From Eubacteriales bacterium (GTDB lineage: Bacteria > Bacillota > Clostridia > Tissierellales > Dethiosulfatibacteraceae), in assembly GCA_030694905.1 (NCBI GenBank), contig JAUYTY010000075.1:1-63113 (forward strand): a stretch of 63,113 nt of DNA. Reading direction: 5' to 3'. Under the pieces are notes generated by a model that saw nothing but the letters and a program-made list of their open reading frames with translations, was not told the DNA's origin and ran no database searches. Below, in pieces: positions 17,228-26,318 of the stretch. Within the stretch, counting starts at the first letter, position 1. Each line of letters begins with the position of its first letter. Position numbers and translations under genes: made by a program.

Positions 17228-18298
17228 ATGAGTAGAAAAATTACCATATTAATTGTTTTAACACTGATTTTCAGTTTATTGCTATCCGGTTGCGGAGGCA
17301 GCACAACACCAACACAAGCAAATCCAACAACTCAAGCAAATCCAACAACACAAGAAAGTCAATCAACTGAAGCGCCAGCAGAACCTATCAACATCACCTT
17401 TGCCGATTATGGCAATAGTGCCATGGCACCAGCAGACGCATATAGGTTTGCAGTAGACTATATCAGTGAAAAAAGCGAAGGAAGAATCACCATAGAATAT
17501 GTACCAAATGCTGTACTTGGTAATGAAACAGAGATGATTCAGCAATTGATGGATGGAACAACAAAGATGGCTACATTGGGGACGAGCACATTTAGTCTTT
17601 ATACTGATAAAATGGAAGCTTTTCAAATTCCATTCCTGATTACTGATTATGAAATATGGCAAAAGGCTTTTAATAGTCCAGAAGGGCAAGCTTTATTGGC
17701 AGAATCAGAAACTTATGGTATTAAAGTTATCGGATTTGCCGAGAATGGCATCAGACATTTTGCCAATAATATCCGTCCTATTAACACACCTGCAGATTTA
17801 AATGGTTTGAAACTCAGAATCGTACCAAGCCAGATGCTGCGCCAATCTATGGAACTGCTGGGAGCTAATCCAACGCCGTTGAATTATGGAGAGATTTATA
17901 CAGCTCTTCAGAACAAGGTAATAGACGGTATGGAGATTAATATCACTTCTATGTATGCGATGAAGCATTATGAAGTAATCAAGTATGTTTCCGAAATAGG
18001 CATGTATCCATTTCCAGCCATTGTATGCCTTAACCTTGATTTCTGGAATTCATTGAGTAAAGCAGATCAAGATCTGATCACAGAAGGATTTTCCGAAGGG
18101 ACCAAAAAACTGTTCGAAGAGTATCTACCTAATTTCGAAGAAGTGGCAAGAAAGGCATGTGATGATATAGGGATAGAGTTCAATGTCATTGAAGACAGAG
18201 AAGCTTTCCGACAATTGATTCTGCCGGTTTATGACGACTATAGGTCAAGAGATCCAAAAATTGCAGCTTTTATTGATGCAGTGCTTGGATTCCAGTGA
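17228..18298 (+). CDS. dctP: TRAP transporter substrate-binding lipoprotein DctP
   Basis: The 356-residue protein begins with a lipoprotein signal (hydrophobic stretch then LLLSGC) and a Thr/Gln/Asn/Pro-rich linker with repeated NPTTQ. The DctP domain follows, with LNGLKLRIVPSQMLRQSMELLGANPTPLNYGEIYTALQ-type family features around residues 195-235, including the Arg that binds a ligand carboxylate. ATG 17228 is preferred because AAAGGA lies 8 bp ahead. The protein captures an organic acid outside the cell for the DctQM permease. A long hairpin follows the gene and probably sets its level above that of the permease. Confidence 0.92.
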   Translation: MSRKITILIVLTLIFSLLLSGCGGSTTPTQANPTTQANPTTQESQSTEAPAEPINITFADYGNSAMAPADAYRFAVDYISEKSEGRITIEYVPNAVLGNETEMIQQLMDGTTKMATLGTSTFSLYTDKMEAFQIPFLITDYEIWQKAFNSPEGQALLAESETYGIKVIGFAENGIRHFANNIRPINTPADLNGLKLRIVPSQMLRQSMELLGANPTPLNYGEIYTALQNKVIDGMEINITSMYAMKHYEVIKYVSEIGMYPFPAIVCLNLDFWNSLSKADQDLITEGFSEGTKKLFEEYLPNFEEVARKACDDIGIEFNVIEDREAFRQLILPVYDDYRSRDPKIAAFIDAVLGFQ

Positions 18299-18302
18299 TA
18301 TA

Positions 18303-18352
18303 AAGTATTTGGTCTTAACCAATTTTATTAGGTTAGGATCAAATACTTCTTT
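18303..18352 (+). terminator. Intercistronic hairpin between dctP and dctQ
   Basis: Bases 18303-18320 pair with 18331-18348 over 18 positions with only wobble imperfections, 10-nt loop, followed by CTTTT. It can act as a partial terminator or 3'-end stabiliser, giving excess binding protein. Confidence 0.7.
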
Positions 18353-18418
18353 TAAAGGTATCTGTTGAGAATAAAAGTAATGAAACAAGTAACTGCTAAG
18401 TTAGAAAGGAGAATATAT

Positions 18419-18919
18419 ATGGAAGTTGTTAAAAAAATACTAGATAAAATAGCGGAAGTGATTAAATATTTGCTTGGCATATTACTTGCGGTCATGTTGA
18501 TAACTGCGCTTCTAGAGGTTTTTAGACGTTATTTTATCGGCAAATCATTTGCTTGGTCTGAAGAATTGATCAGATATTTGATCATTTGGATTTCATTCCT
18601 TGGAGGAGCGATCGGTTATAAATACCAAAATCTGGTCTTCTTTGACATGGTATTGGGTAAATTAAAAGGAAAAGTTAAGTGTGTTGTTGCGCTAATGGTT
18701 AACACAATCAGTCTTGGATTTGTATCATATATTTTTGTAAATTCTATTCAGACACTATTGAAACCATCCATACTGCATCAAAAAAGTGTAGGATTGCAAC
18801 TGCCTATGATTGTTCCATTCTTAGCAGCACCCATAGGATTAGGATTAATGATTCTTTTTGCTTTGTATCATTACAAAGTAATAATTGATCACAACAAGGA
18901 AGGAGGATTCGATCAATGA
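18419..18919 (+). CDS. dctQ: TRAP transporter small permease DctQ
   Basis: The 166-residue protein has four membrane segments and the DctQ motif EVFRRYFIGKSFAWSEELIRYLIIWISFLGG split across helices 1-2. ATG 18419 follows AGAAAGGAGA; the frame also continues upstream to 18365 without a ribosome site. It overlaps dctM by four bases (ATGA), so the two are translated together. It forms the membrane part of the carrier with DctM. Confidence 0.9.
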   Translation: MEVVKKILDKIAEVIKYLLGILLAVMLITALLEVFRRYFIGKSFAWSEELIRYLIIWISFLGGAIGYKYQNLVFFDMVLGKLKGKVKCVVALMVNTISLGFVSYIFVNSIQTLLKPSILHQKSVGLQLPMIVPFLAAPIGLGLMILFALYHYKVIIDHNKEGGFDQ

Positions 18920-20193
18920 CTTTAGCAATAATAGCATTTCTATTCACATTATTGGCAGGCGTTCCAATTGCCATGGTGTTAGGTATTTCAGGGCTCTTTC
19001 ATATAATAGAGATTGGCAATCCTCAATACTTCAGTGTTATAACCCAAAGGATTTTCACAGGTATGGACGTAGTTGGATTGACAACAATTCCATTTTTTAT
19101 AGTTGCGGGCGAGGTCATGAATGCTAGTGGGGTAACGAACAAGCTTCTGGATTTCACAAGGAGCCTGATTGGCCATTTTAAAGGTGGATTAGCTTACGCG
19201 ACAGTTGTTATTGCGATGATTCTATCTGCAATTCTGGGTTCAGCCAATGCTGTTGCATCAATACTTTGCGCAGTTTTGATTCCAGAGATGAAAAAGGACA
19301 ATTATCCCGAGGAGTTCAGCGGTGCTTTGATAGCTTCATCAGGTATACTCGGTCCTGTTATTCCCCCGAGTGTTACATTTGTATATTTCAGTGTTATCAG
19401 CAATATATCAGTCAACGGACTTTTTATGGGTGGAATAATTCCAGGTCTTCTGCTAGGGATTGGATTCATGGTTATCATTGGTATAAGTGTAAAAGCCTTG
19501 AATTTGGCAAAAGGCGATCCTTTCCAACTGAAAAGACTTTTTTCATCATTTATCCATGCTTTGCCTGCTTTGATTGTACCATTCATCATGGTAGGTGGCA
19601 TAATGTCTGGAATATTCACCCCGACTGAATCAGGAGCTGTATCTGTATTAGCTGCAATCCTTGCGGGGTTGTTTTATCGCAAATTCAAGTTTTCTTATCT
19701 ACCTGGAATATTTACCAGGGCAGCAATAACGACCGCAGGGATATTCTTGATTATTGGTTTTGGGAATATTATAGGTTGGTCTATGGCAATCGATAAAATA
19801 CCACAAGCCATTTCTGCCGCAATATTAGGCGTGACCACCAGTAAAACCCTTATCATACTTATGATGCTAGGCATGCTGGTATTGATTGGTTGCGTAATGG
19901 AAGCAACTGCTGCATTACTTATCTTTACACCAGTTATGCTTCCTATAGCCTTGGCCATTGGTATGCATCCAATACATTTTGGAATCGTGTTCTGTATTAT
20001 GCTTACTATAGCTCTCGTTACACCGCCTGTTGGCATGGTATTGTTTGTCACTTCCAATATAACTAAAATATCTCTGAATAAACTGAGCAGGGCGGTCATA
20101 CCCTTTGTCATAATGGCTTTTATTATCACCACTATTTTGGCATTTGTCCCTGGTCTGACTCTGTGGATACCAAAAATGCTTGGCATAATATAA
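18916..20193 (+). CDS. dctM: TRAP transporter large permease DctM
   Basis: The 425-residue protein has the usual length and about 12 membrane segments, with DctM motifs SGILGPVIPPSVTFVYF near residue 140, FTPTESGAVSVL near residue 234 and LVTPPVGMVLFV near residue 368. It uses a sodium or proton gradient to move the acid delivered by DctP. It starts inside the end of dctQ. Confidence 0.93.
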   Translation: MTLAIIAFLFTLLAGVPIAMVLGISGLFHIIEIGNPQYFSVITQRIFTGMDVVGLTTIPFFIVAGEVMNASGVTNKLLDFTRSLIGHFKGGLAYATVVIAMILSAILGSANAVASILCAVLIPEMKKDNYPEEFSGALIASSGILGPVIPPSVTFVYFSVISNISVNGLFMGGIIPGLLLGIGFMVIIGISVKALNLAKGDPFQLKRLFSSFIHALPALIVPFIMVGGIMSGIFTPTESGAVSVLAAILAGLFYRKFKFSYLPGIFTRAAITTAGIFLIIGFGNIIGWSMAIDKIPQAISAAILGVTTSKTLIILMMLGMLVLIGCVMEATAALLIFTPVMLPIALAIGMHPIHFGIVFCIMLTIALVTPPVGMVLFVTSNITKISLNKLSRAVIPFVIMAFIITTILAFVPGLTLWIPKMLGII

Positions 20194-20267
20194 TTGCTAC
20201 ATTATTAGGGTATGTCTTGTTAGTGTAACATTACGAATTCTTTTATAAAGAAAATGGAGGATCTATA

Positions 20268-21047
20268 ATGAATAAACAATTTTCGCTTAGAGAAAGAATT
20301 CTCAATAAAGAAATAGTATTGGGATTGTTCTATAAGTTTAATAGTCAAGCTGTTGTTGAGATGGTTGGGCATGCTGGGTTTGATTTCATAATAGTAGATA
20401 CTGAGCATGCAAATTTCTCAAGCTATGATGTTGAAGGGCTGATTAGGGCAGCCGACTCAGTAGGAATGAGCAGTGTTGTCAGGGTGCGTGAAGCTAAATC
20501 TGAAGATGTTCTCCACGCACTTGATTCGGGTGCTGATGGTGTTCAGATTCCAAGTATAACGTCTGCGAACCAAGCTATGGAGGTATGTGCTTCTACTAAG
20601 TATTATCCCCAAGGAATAAGAGGGTTATCTATGACACAAAGATCGGGTATGTACAGTAATTGGTTGAAGGAAGAGAACTATTTCAACTATTCCAACAACA
20701 ACTCATTGGTAGTGGTACACGTTGAAAATAAGGAAATGGCTGATAATGTTGAAGAACTGTTAAAAATACCTCAACTGGATGTAGTCTTTATTGGACCCGG
20801 TGACTTAAGTCAATCTTTGGGAAAACCTGGACAGTTGAATGCACCTGAAGTAGTTGCGGTTATTGAGGAAATAATAAAAAAAGTATTAGCTAAAGGCAAA
20901 GCTGTTGGTATATATTGCGGTACACCCGCAGCCATAAAACAATATGTCGACTTGGGTGTAACATATATTGCTTATGGATCAGATGTTACAGCAATGGCTA
21001 AAGCGCTTAAGGACTTGAAGCTTTCAGCTGAAAACGTATTAAAATAG
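20268..21047 (+). CDS. HpcH/HpaI-family aldolase (second copy)
   Basis: The 259-residue protein is a paralogue of the enzyme at 10227: FDFIIVDTEHANF near residue 39, GADGVQIPSI near residue 89, HVENKEMADNVEELL and FIGPGDLSQSLGKPGQ. The metal-binding Glu and Asp and the pyruvate-binding Arg region (RVREAKS) fit the family. SD ATGGAGGA precedes ATG 20268. It closes the sigma-54 operon and is followed by a strong terminator. It probably cleaves a 4-hydroxy-2-oxo acid made from the imported substrate into pyruvate and an aldehyde. Confidence 0.88.
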   Translation: MNKQFSLRERILNKEIVLGLFYKFNSQAVVEMVGHAGFDFIIVDTEHANFSSYDVEGLIRAADSVGMSSVVRVREAKSEDVLHALDSGADGVQIPSITSANQAMEVCASTKYYPQGIRGLSMTQRSGMYSNWLKEENYFNYSNNNSLVVVHVENKEMADNVEELLKIPQLDVVFIGPGDLSQSLGKPGQLNAPEVVAVIEEIIKKVLAKGKAVGIYCGTPAAIKQYVDLGVTYIAYGSDVTAMAKALKDLKLSAENVLK

Positions 21048-21058
21048 AAAAACATAAA

Positions 21059-21085
21059 AAAGAGCTCTGATCAAAGAGCTCTTTT
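21059..21085. terminator. Terminator of the TRAP/aldolase operon
   Basis: AAAGAGCTCT (21059-21068) pairs with AGAGCTCTTT (21075-21084), loop of 6, T-run after it and A-run before it. It may also serve livF on the other strand. Confidence 0.88.
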
Positions 21086-21104
21086 GCTATCATTACCAAA
21101 TGTA

Positions 21105-21809
21105 TCATCCACCCAGATAAGCCATTCTGACTGAATCGTCTTCAAGCAAGTCAGAGGCTTTTCCTTCTGCTATGATTTTCCCAGTTTCCAAAACATATCC
21201 CCTGTCCGCTACTTTCAAAGCTTTATGAGCGTTTTGCTCGACGAGGAGAATGGTTGTTCCAGCCTGATTAAGTTTTTCAATAATATCAAATATCTCATCA
21301 ACCAGTAATGGGGCTAGGCCCATTGACGGTTCATCCATCAACAGAATTTTAGGCCTGGACATCAAGGCTCGCCCCATAGCGAGCATTTGTTGCTCTCCAC
21401 CGCTTAGTGTGCCTGCAGGTTGTTTAAGCCTCTCTTTGAGCCTTGGAAAGCGTTTATAGACCATTTCAAGATCTTCCAGGATCTCTCTTTTGTCTTTTCT
21501 GATATAAGCACCCATTTCGAGGTTTTCATAAACAGTCATTTTAGAAAAGACCCTTCTTCCTTCGGGAACATGTGCCATACCCATGTCGATGATCTGATGA
21601 GGAGGAACCTTTTTGATATCCTCACCTCTGAATTTGATAATGCCGCTGGAAGGATCCATAAGCCTTGAAATTGTTTTTAAAATAGTTGATTTTCCTGCTC
21701 CATTGGCACCGATGAGAGTTACTATCTCACCTTCCTTAACATGAAAACTCAAGTCGTGAATGGCATGAATTTTTCCATAAAACACATTGATATCTTCAAC
21801 TCTTAGCAT
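21105..21809 (-). CDS. livF: Branched-chain amino acid ABC transporter ATPase LivF
   Basis: The 234-residue ATPase has Walker A GANGAGKST near residue 34, signature LSGGEQQML near residue 135 and Walker B ILLMDEPSMGLAP, the last typical of LivF. It is the last gene of livKHMGF, 8 bp after livG. Together with LivG it powers uptake through LivHM. Confidence 0.95.
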   Translation of the reverse strand: MLRVEDINVFYGKIHAIHDLSFHVKEGEIVTLIGANGAGKSTILKTISRLMDPSSGIIKFRGEDIKKVPPHQIIDMGMAHVPEGRRVFSKMTVYENLEMGAYIRKDKREILEDLEMVYKRFPRLKERLKQPAGTLSGGEQQMLAMGRALMSRPKILLMDEPSMGLAPLLVDEIFDIIEKLNQAGTTILLVEQNAHKALKVADRGYVLETGKIIAEGKASDLLEDDSVRMAYLGG

Positions 21810-21817
21810 GTATTCAC

Positions 21818-22576
21818 CTACTCTCCTAAATAGACTCTGATAACATCAGGATTATTCTTAATTTCGTCAGGTTTACCTTTAGCGATTATTTTTCCGTAAT
21901 CAACGACAATAATTCTTTCGCAAATTCCCATGACCAAGCTCATATCATGCTCTTTGAGTAGAATGGCAATATCAAATTTATCCTTGATAAAATGGATTGT
22001 TTCCATCAGTTCTTTAGTTTCGTGAGGGTTCATACCGGCTGCAGGTTCATCCAAGAGCAATATTCTCGGATTTGTGGCTAACGCCCTTGCGATTTCAAGC
22101 TTTCTCTGTTTACCGTAAGGTAGATTCTTGGCCAAGGTATCTGCGTAGGCCTGCATATCAAATATTTTAAGAAAATCCAAGCTTTCCTGGTGGGCTTTCT
22201 CTTCCTCCGCCCAATATCTCTTTGTACGGAATATCCCTTCTACTGTGGTGTACTTCATTTCATTATGGTAGGCTATTTTTATATTATCTATAACCGAAAG
22301 ATCTTTAAATAATCTAATATTCTGAAAGGTTCTAGCAGCACCCATATTGACAATCTGATAAGGTTTTTTGCCGACGATGCTCAAACCATCCAGCATTATA
22401 TCGCCTTCAGTCGGTAAATAGACCCCGGTCAGCATATTGAAGATAGTTGTTTTACCCGCACCATTGGGACCGATAAGACCTACCAGTTCATGCTCATCCA
22501 CGGATATGTCGAAATTATCAACTGCTTTCAAACCTCCAAAATACATGCCTAGTCCTTTAGTTTCCAATAAAGCCAT
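21818..22576 (-). CDS. livG: Branched-chain amino acid ABC transporter ATPase LivG
   Basis: The 252-residue ATPase has GPNGAGKTT near residue 36, the AARTFQNIRLF segment of LivG, NLPYGKQRKLEIARAL as signature and LLLDEPAAGMNPHE as Walker B. ATG 22576 has AGGAGG 9 bp ahead; the in-frame GTG at 22585 directly abuts the ribosome site. Its start is next to the livM stop. Confidence 0.94.
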   Translation of the reverse strand: MALLETKGLGMYFGGLKAVDNFDISVDEHELVGLIGPNGAGKTTIFNMLTGVYLPTEGDIMLDGLSIVGKKPYQIVNMGAARTFQNIRLFKDLSVIDNIKIAYHNEMKYTTVEGIFRTKRYWAEEEKAHQESLDFLKIFDMQAYADTLAKNLPYGKQRKLEIARALATNPRILLLDEPAAGMNPHETKELMETIHFIKDKFDIAILLKEHDMSLVMGICERIIVVDYGKIIAKGKPDEIKNNPDVIRVYLGE

Positions 22577-22577
22577 A

Positions 22578-23579
22578 TCAGTCACCCTCCTCTATTTTCT
22601 TACGTGAAGAAAAGATTTGATTATGTCTCAATTTATACAGAAAGCCTGATAGCGAAAACTCTGTTGTTCCAAATAAACCTTGAGGCCTGAAAATCATCAT
22701 AATAACCAATAAACCGGAGTAGATCAACAATCGATAATTTGCGAAATCCCTTAAAGCCTCCGGGAGAATAGTCAATACAATAGCGGCTATAACTGAGCCT
22801 GTCAAGCTTCCCATACCGCCTAGCACAACTATTACCAGAATCTCTACAGATCTCATGAAATTGAAGGTATTAGGGTCTAGAAAAGCAATATAATGGGCAT
22901 ACATGCCTCCGCCTATTCCTGCAAAAAATGCCGCTATAGCGAAGCCCATGACCTTATATTTTGTTGTCTGAATACCGACTGCCTCAGCGGCTATCTCATC
23001 CTCGCGGATTGATTTGATTGCCCTGCCATGCCTTGAATTGGTCAATGTATATAGTATGGTTACTACAACAACTGTTATCCAGAATATATTATCAATATTA
23101 GATATCCTCGGAATGCCCGTCAAGCCTTGCGCACCACCTGTCATTTTTATATTGTTGATGAATACTCTGATAACCTCGCCAAAGCCTAAGGTTATTATAC
23201 CAAGATAATCACCTTTCAGACGTAAAGCGGGAATACCGATTAAAATACCGATTACACCGGCAAATATTGCAGCCAAAAGCAATGAAATTATCAGCATGAC
23301 TGTGTTTGGCAGGCCAGATCCTTTGAGTGAGATAGCAGTAATAGCCGAAACATACGCACCGATAGCCATAAATCCTGCATGACCTAAAGCAAGTTGCCCC
23401 AGGAAACCTGTAGCAAGATTAAGGCTTGTGGCTAGGACTATATTAATGCAGATAAATATTATTATGCCGAGGTAATATCGACTGATAACGCCATTCCAAA
23501 TTAAAAATTTTAACAAGGCATACAGTATAACGATAGCTAAAACATTCATTATGTAATTCTTTATTGATATTTTCGCCAT
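22578..23579 (-). CDS. livM: Branched-chain amino acid ABC transporter permease LivM
   Basis: The 333-residue membrane protein has about ten hydrophobic segments and the LivM motif NLATGFLGQLALGHAGFMAIGAY split near residue 55-75, with GDYLGIITLGFGEVIRV near residue 128 and VLGGMGSLTGSVIAA near residue 255. It begins 2 bp after livH. It pairs with LivH as membrane channel. Confidence 0.94.
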   Translation of the reverse strand: MAKISIKNYIMNVLAIVILYALLKFLIWNGVISRYYLGIIIFICINIVLATSLNLATGFLGQLALGHAGFMAIGAYVSAITAISLKGSGLPNTVMLIISLLLAAIFAGVIGILIGIPALRLKGDYLGIITLGFGEVIRVFINNIKMTGGAQGLTGIPRISNIDNIFWITVVVVTILYTLTNSRHGRAIKSIREDEIAAEAVGIQTTKYKVMGFAIAAFFAGIGGGMYAHYIAFLDPNTFNFMRSVEILVIVVLGGMGSLTGSVIAAIVLTILPEALRDFANYRLLIYSGLLVIMMIFRPQGLFGTTEFSLSGFLYKLRHNQIFSSRKKIEEGD

Positions 23580-23581
23580 AT

Positions 23582-24460
23582 TTACACCTTCTCTCTTTCG
23601 TTCTTACCGAGTATACCGGTTGGCTTGATTAGAAGCACTATGATCAATATGCCAAATACGATGGCATCTGACCACTGACTCGATATATAGGCTTTGGTAA
23701 TGGTTTCTATCATACCAATCACAAAACCGCCCAACATAGCTCCAGGAATAAGGCCTATGCCTCCAAATACTGCTGCAACGAAGGCTTTAAGACCGGGCAT
23801 AACACCCATTGTCGGGAAAACCTGCGTGTAGGCGACACTATACAAAACACCGCCAAGAGCTCCCAAAGCTGAACCGATGGCAAAGGTAATGCTGATAGTC
23901 TTGTTTACATTGATTCCCATCAGAATAGAAGCCTCTTTATCTTCGGAAACAGCTCTCATTGATTTTCCGGGCTTTGTCTTCTTGACGAAAAAATCCAACA
24001 ATACCATAAAGAATATAGAAAGTGCTATTGTGGTTATAGTAACTGTTCCTATTTGAATAGGTCCAATCATGATAGGACGCTTTGGTATGATTGCCGGCAT
24101 GATTTTAGGATCCGCTCGGAATATGACCAAAGCCAGATTCTGAAGAAATAGACTCATCCCGATAGCAGTTATTAGGGCTGAGATTCTGGGCGCTTTACGT
24201 AGAGGCTTGTAGGCTAATGATTCAATTGTGACGCCCAATACCGCTGCAAGTACCATTGAGACAATCAGAACCATATAAAAGGGCATTCCTGTGGCAAAAA
24301 CTGTTATAAACGCAAAATATGCACCCATCATCATAATATCACCATGGGCAAAATTAATAAGCCTGATAATGCCATATACCATTGTGTAACCCAAAGCAAT
24401 TACAGCGTAAATGCTGCCGACAGAGAGACCGTTTATTAATTGCTGTAAAAATATATTCAA
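23582..24460 (-). CDS. livH: Branched-chain amino acid ABC transporter permease LivH
   Basis: The 292-residue protein has the LivH motifs GLSVGSIYAVIALGYTMVYG near residue 10, INFAHGDIMMMGAY near residue 35 and FGGIGLIPGAMLGGF near residue 227, with about eight membrane segments. SD AGAGGAGG lies ahead. A terminator-like hairpin separates it from livK. Confidence 0.94.
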   Translation of the reverse strand: MNIFLQQLINGLSVGSIYAVIALGYTMVYGIIRLINFAHGDIMMMGAYFAFITVFATGMPFYMVLIVSMVLAAVLGVTIESLAYKPLRKAPRISALITAIGMSLFLQNLALVIFRADPKIMPAIIPKRPIMIGPIQIGTVTITTIALSIFFMVLLDFFVKKTKPGKSMRAVSEDKEASILMGINVNKTISITFAIGSALGALGGVLYSVAYTQVFPTMGVMPGLKAFVAAVFGGIGLIPGAMLGGFVIGMIETITKAYISSQWSDAIVFGILIIVLLIKPTGILGKNEREKV

Positions 24461-24510
24461 TCGAAATCCTCCTCTCGTAAATTTAAAATAACTCTAATTG
24501 ATTATTTCAG

Positions 24511-24545
24511 AAAAAATTGTAGGAGAGAAATCCTCTCTCCTACAA
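24511..24545 (-). terminator. Attenuating terminator between livK and livH
   Basis: On the minus strand the 12-bp perfect stem (24517-24528 with 24534-24545, 5-nt loop) ends in six T. It likely stops most transcripts after the binding-protein gene, giving more LivK than LivHMGF. Confidence 0.85.
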
Positions 24546-24567
24546 AGATATTCGTTTAAGCGGATTA

Positions 24568-25722
24568 TTAATTTCCTCCAACCTTGCCGGCGACTACGTG
24601 CTCACCATTTATAACTTGAATGATTGTGATACTCTTGTTCGGATCACCATTCTCATCGAATGTTACGTGTCCGGCTACGCCATCCATATCTGTAGCTGCC
24701 AATGCTGTAACAACAGCTGCTGATTCGGTTGTTCCTGCTCTTCTTATAGCATCTGCCATAATTTTGGTTGAATCATAACCTAGAGCAGCAAGTGCATTAG
24801 GACTTTTGCTCCATTTAGCTTCATAGGCTACAATGAAGTCCTGAACGATTTCAGCGGGGTCTGTTTTTGCATAATGATTGACAAAGTAGTGTCCTTCGGC
24901 GACATCGGCATAATCATACTCTATACCATCCCAACCGTCTCCACCCATTGCAATAACTTCTATACCCATTTCTTGAATCTGTGCAAGTATGACACCGACT
25001 TTTGCGATATAATCAGGTAGCCATATTACGTCTGGATCAAGAGCTTGTATTTTTGTTAATACAGATTTGAAATCAGCATCATTTTTTGTATAGCCTTCAT
25101 AGTTGGTAATTGTTCCAGTGGTTGCAAACTGGTCTCTAAAGGCGACTGCAAGACCTTCTGAGTATGGGTCTTCAATATTGTATAGAACAGCTGCTTTTTT
25201 AGCGCCAAGTTCTTCCGCAGCAAATATTGCCGCTGTGGATCCTTGTTGTGGGTCTGTGTAACAAGCCCTGAATACGTTTGGTGCATTTAGAGTAACTTCA
25301 AGATTTGTAGCTGTTGGTGTTAATACAGGCATACCATCTTCCACAGCTATTTCTTTAATGGCAAGCGTAACACCACTAAATGTACCACCAACGAGTCCAA
25401 CTATTTTATCCTGGTCTCTCAATCTGTTGTATGCGTTGACGCCTTCAGTCTTATCACCTTTTGAGTCGTAAGCGATGATTTCAACCATTGCGCCATTTAT
25501 GCCGCCAGCTGCATTGATTTCTTCAGCTGCCAGTTTAGCGCCTTCTTCAACTGCTACGCCGTATTGACTGTAGTCACCTGTTAAAGGTCCGATGACACCA
25601 ATCTTGATGACTGCTGCTGGTGCTGCTGTTGTAGCTGTAGTGCCGCCTGCATTGCAGCCTGCCAATACTGTAGATAAAACTAAAATAGTTATTATCATTA
25701 AAACAGTAATTCTTTTCTTCAT
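24568..25722 (-). CDS. livK: Branched-chain amino acid-binding lipoprotein LivK
   Basis: The 384-residue protein starts with a lipoprotein signal (STVLAGC) and continues as a type I periplasmic-binding fold: IKIGVIGPLTGDYSQYG near residue 40, AAEEINAAGGINGA, VGLVGGTFSGVT near residue 110 and a C-terminal HVTFDENGDPNKSI block. It delivers Leu/Ile/Val or related ligands to LivHMGF. SD TGGGAGGA lies ahead of ATG 25722. Confidence 0.93.
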   Translation of the reverse strand: MKKRITVLMIITILVLSTVLAGCNAGGTTATTAAPAAVIKIGVIGPLTGDYSQYGVAVEEGAKLAAEEINAAGGINGAMVEIIAYDSKGDKTEGVNAYNRLRDQDKIVGLVGGTFSGVTLAIKEIAVEDGMPVLTPTATNLEVTLNAPNVFRACYTDPQQGSTAAIFAAEELGAKKAAVLYNIEDPYSEGLAVAFRDQFATTGTITNYEGYTKNDADFKSVLTKIQALDPDVIWLPDYIAKVGVILAQIQEMGIEVIAMGGDGWDGIEYDYADVAEGHYFVNHYAKTDPAEIVQDFIVAYEAKWSKSPNALAALGYDSTKIMADAIRRAGTTESAAVVTALAATDMDGVAGHVTFDENGDPNKSITIIQVINGEHVVAGKVGGN

Positions 25723-25762
25723 TTAATAGTTCCTCCCAGAGTTTTTGTAAAATTTATTTTTT

Positions 25763-25791
25763 ATTGTATAGCATTACTAATAAATATGCAA
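25763..25791 (-). promoter_or_regulatory. Candidate livK promoter
   Basis: Minus-strand TTGCAT (25791-25786), 17-bp spacer and TACAAT (25768-25763), about 40 bp before the livK ATG. Confidence 0.4.
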
Positions 25792-25944
25792 GATATTTTT
25801 ATCTATTTTGGAAATATAATTACAGAATGTAAACAAATTGATTGCATGAAAACGAAAAGTGTATCCAATATAGAGACACTATTATAAGTGCACAAATATC
25901 CGTTATTGTGTACATCTTAAAGCGAGACCAATATATTACAAATA

Positions 25945-26026
25945 CTTAACAATGATATGTCAATTCGTTCAATAATAAATATATCTCGTAAATATATAAT
26001 AATATAATGACATATCAACTGTTAAG
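25945..26026. repeat. Imperfect 17-bp inverted repeat
   Basis: CTTAACA-a-TGATATGTCA (25945-25962) mirrors TGACATATCA-ac-TGTTAAG (26008-26026): 17 paired bases with one small bulge, separated by 45 bp of AT-rich DNA. It could be an operator pair, a large cruciform or the trace of a small element. No T-run follows on either strand. Confidence 0.55.
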
Positions 26027-26289
26027 CAATCAGCAAATATTTCTGGAATGATATGAATTAATATAATATTATATGATAAATATACATTATTGTTTACTCA
26101 TAAAAAACGATGTCAGGAATGGATAGATGTAATATCAGATAAGCGAAGATTTTATAGACTAAAAAGCTTAAAGTTCGTTAAAAATCAAGTAATTGTTGAT
26201 TTTCAGTCATAATATAGTTTTTTATTCCCTGATAATAAAATTATAAGCGAATAAAATATAAAAAAAACTAAAATACATTCGCTGTTTTA

Positions 26290-26318
26290 TTGACTATAAG
26301 TCACGATTCTGTTAATAT
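26290..26318 (+). promoter_or_regulatory. Candidate purA promoter
   Basis: TTGACT (26290-26295), 17-bp spacer, TAATAT (26313-26318). It leaves a leader of about 165 bases before ATG 26492 in which no known riboswitch was recognised. Confidence 0.45.

Noticed and set aside
19695-20186. 163-codon minus-strand open frame inside dctM
   Set aside because: Shadow frame of a well-supported gene; composition follows the opposite strand's codons.
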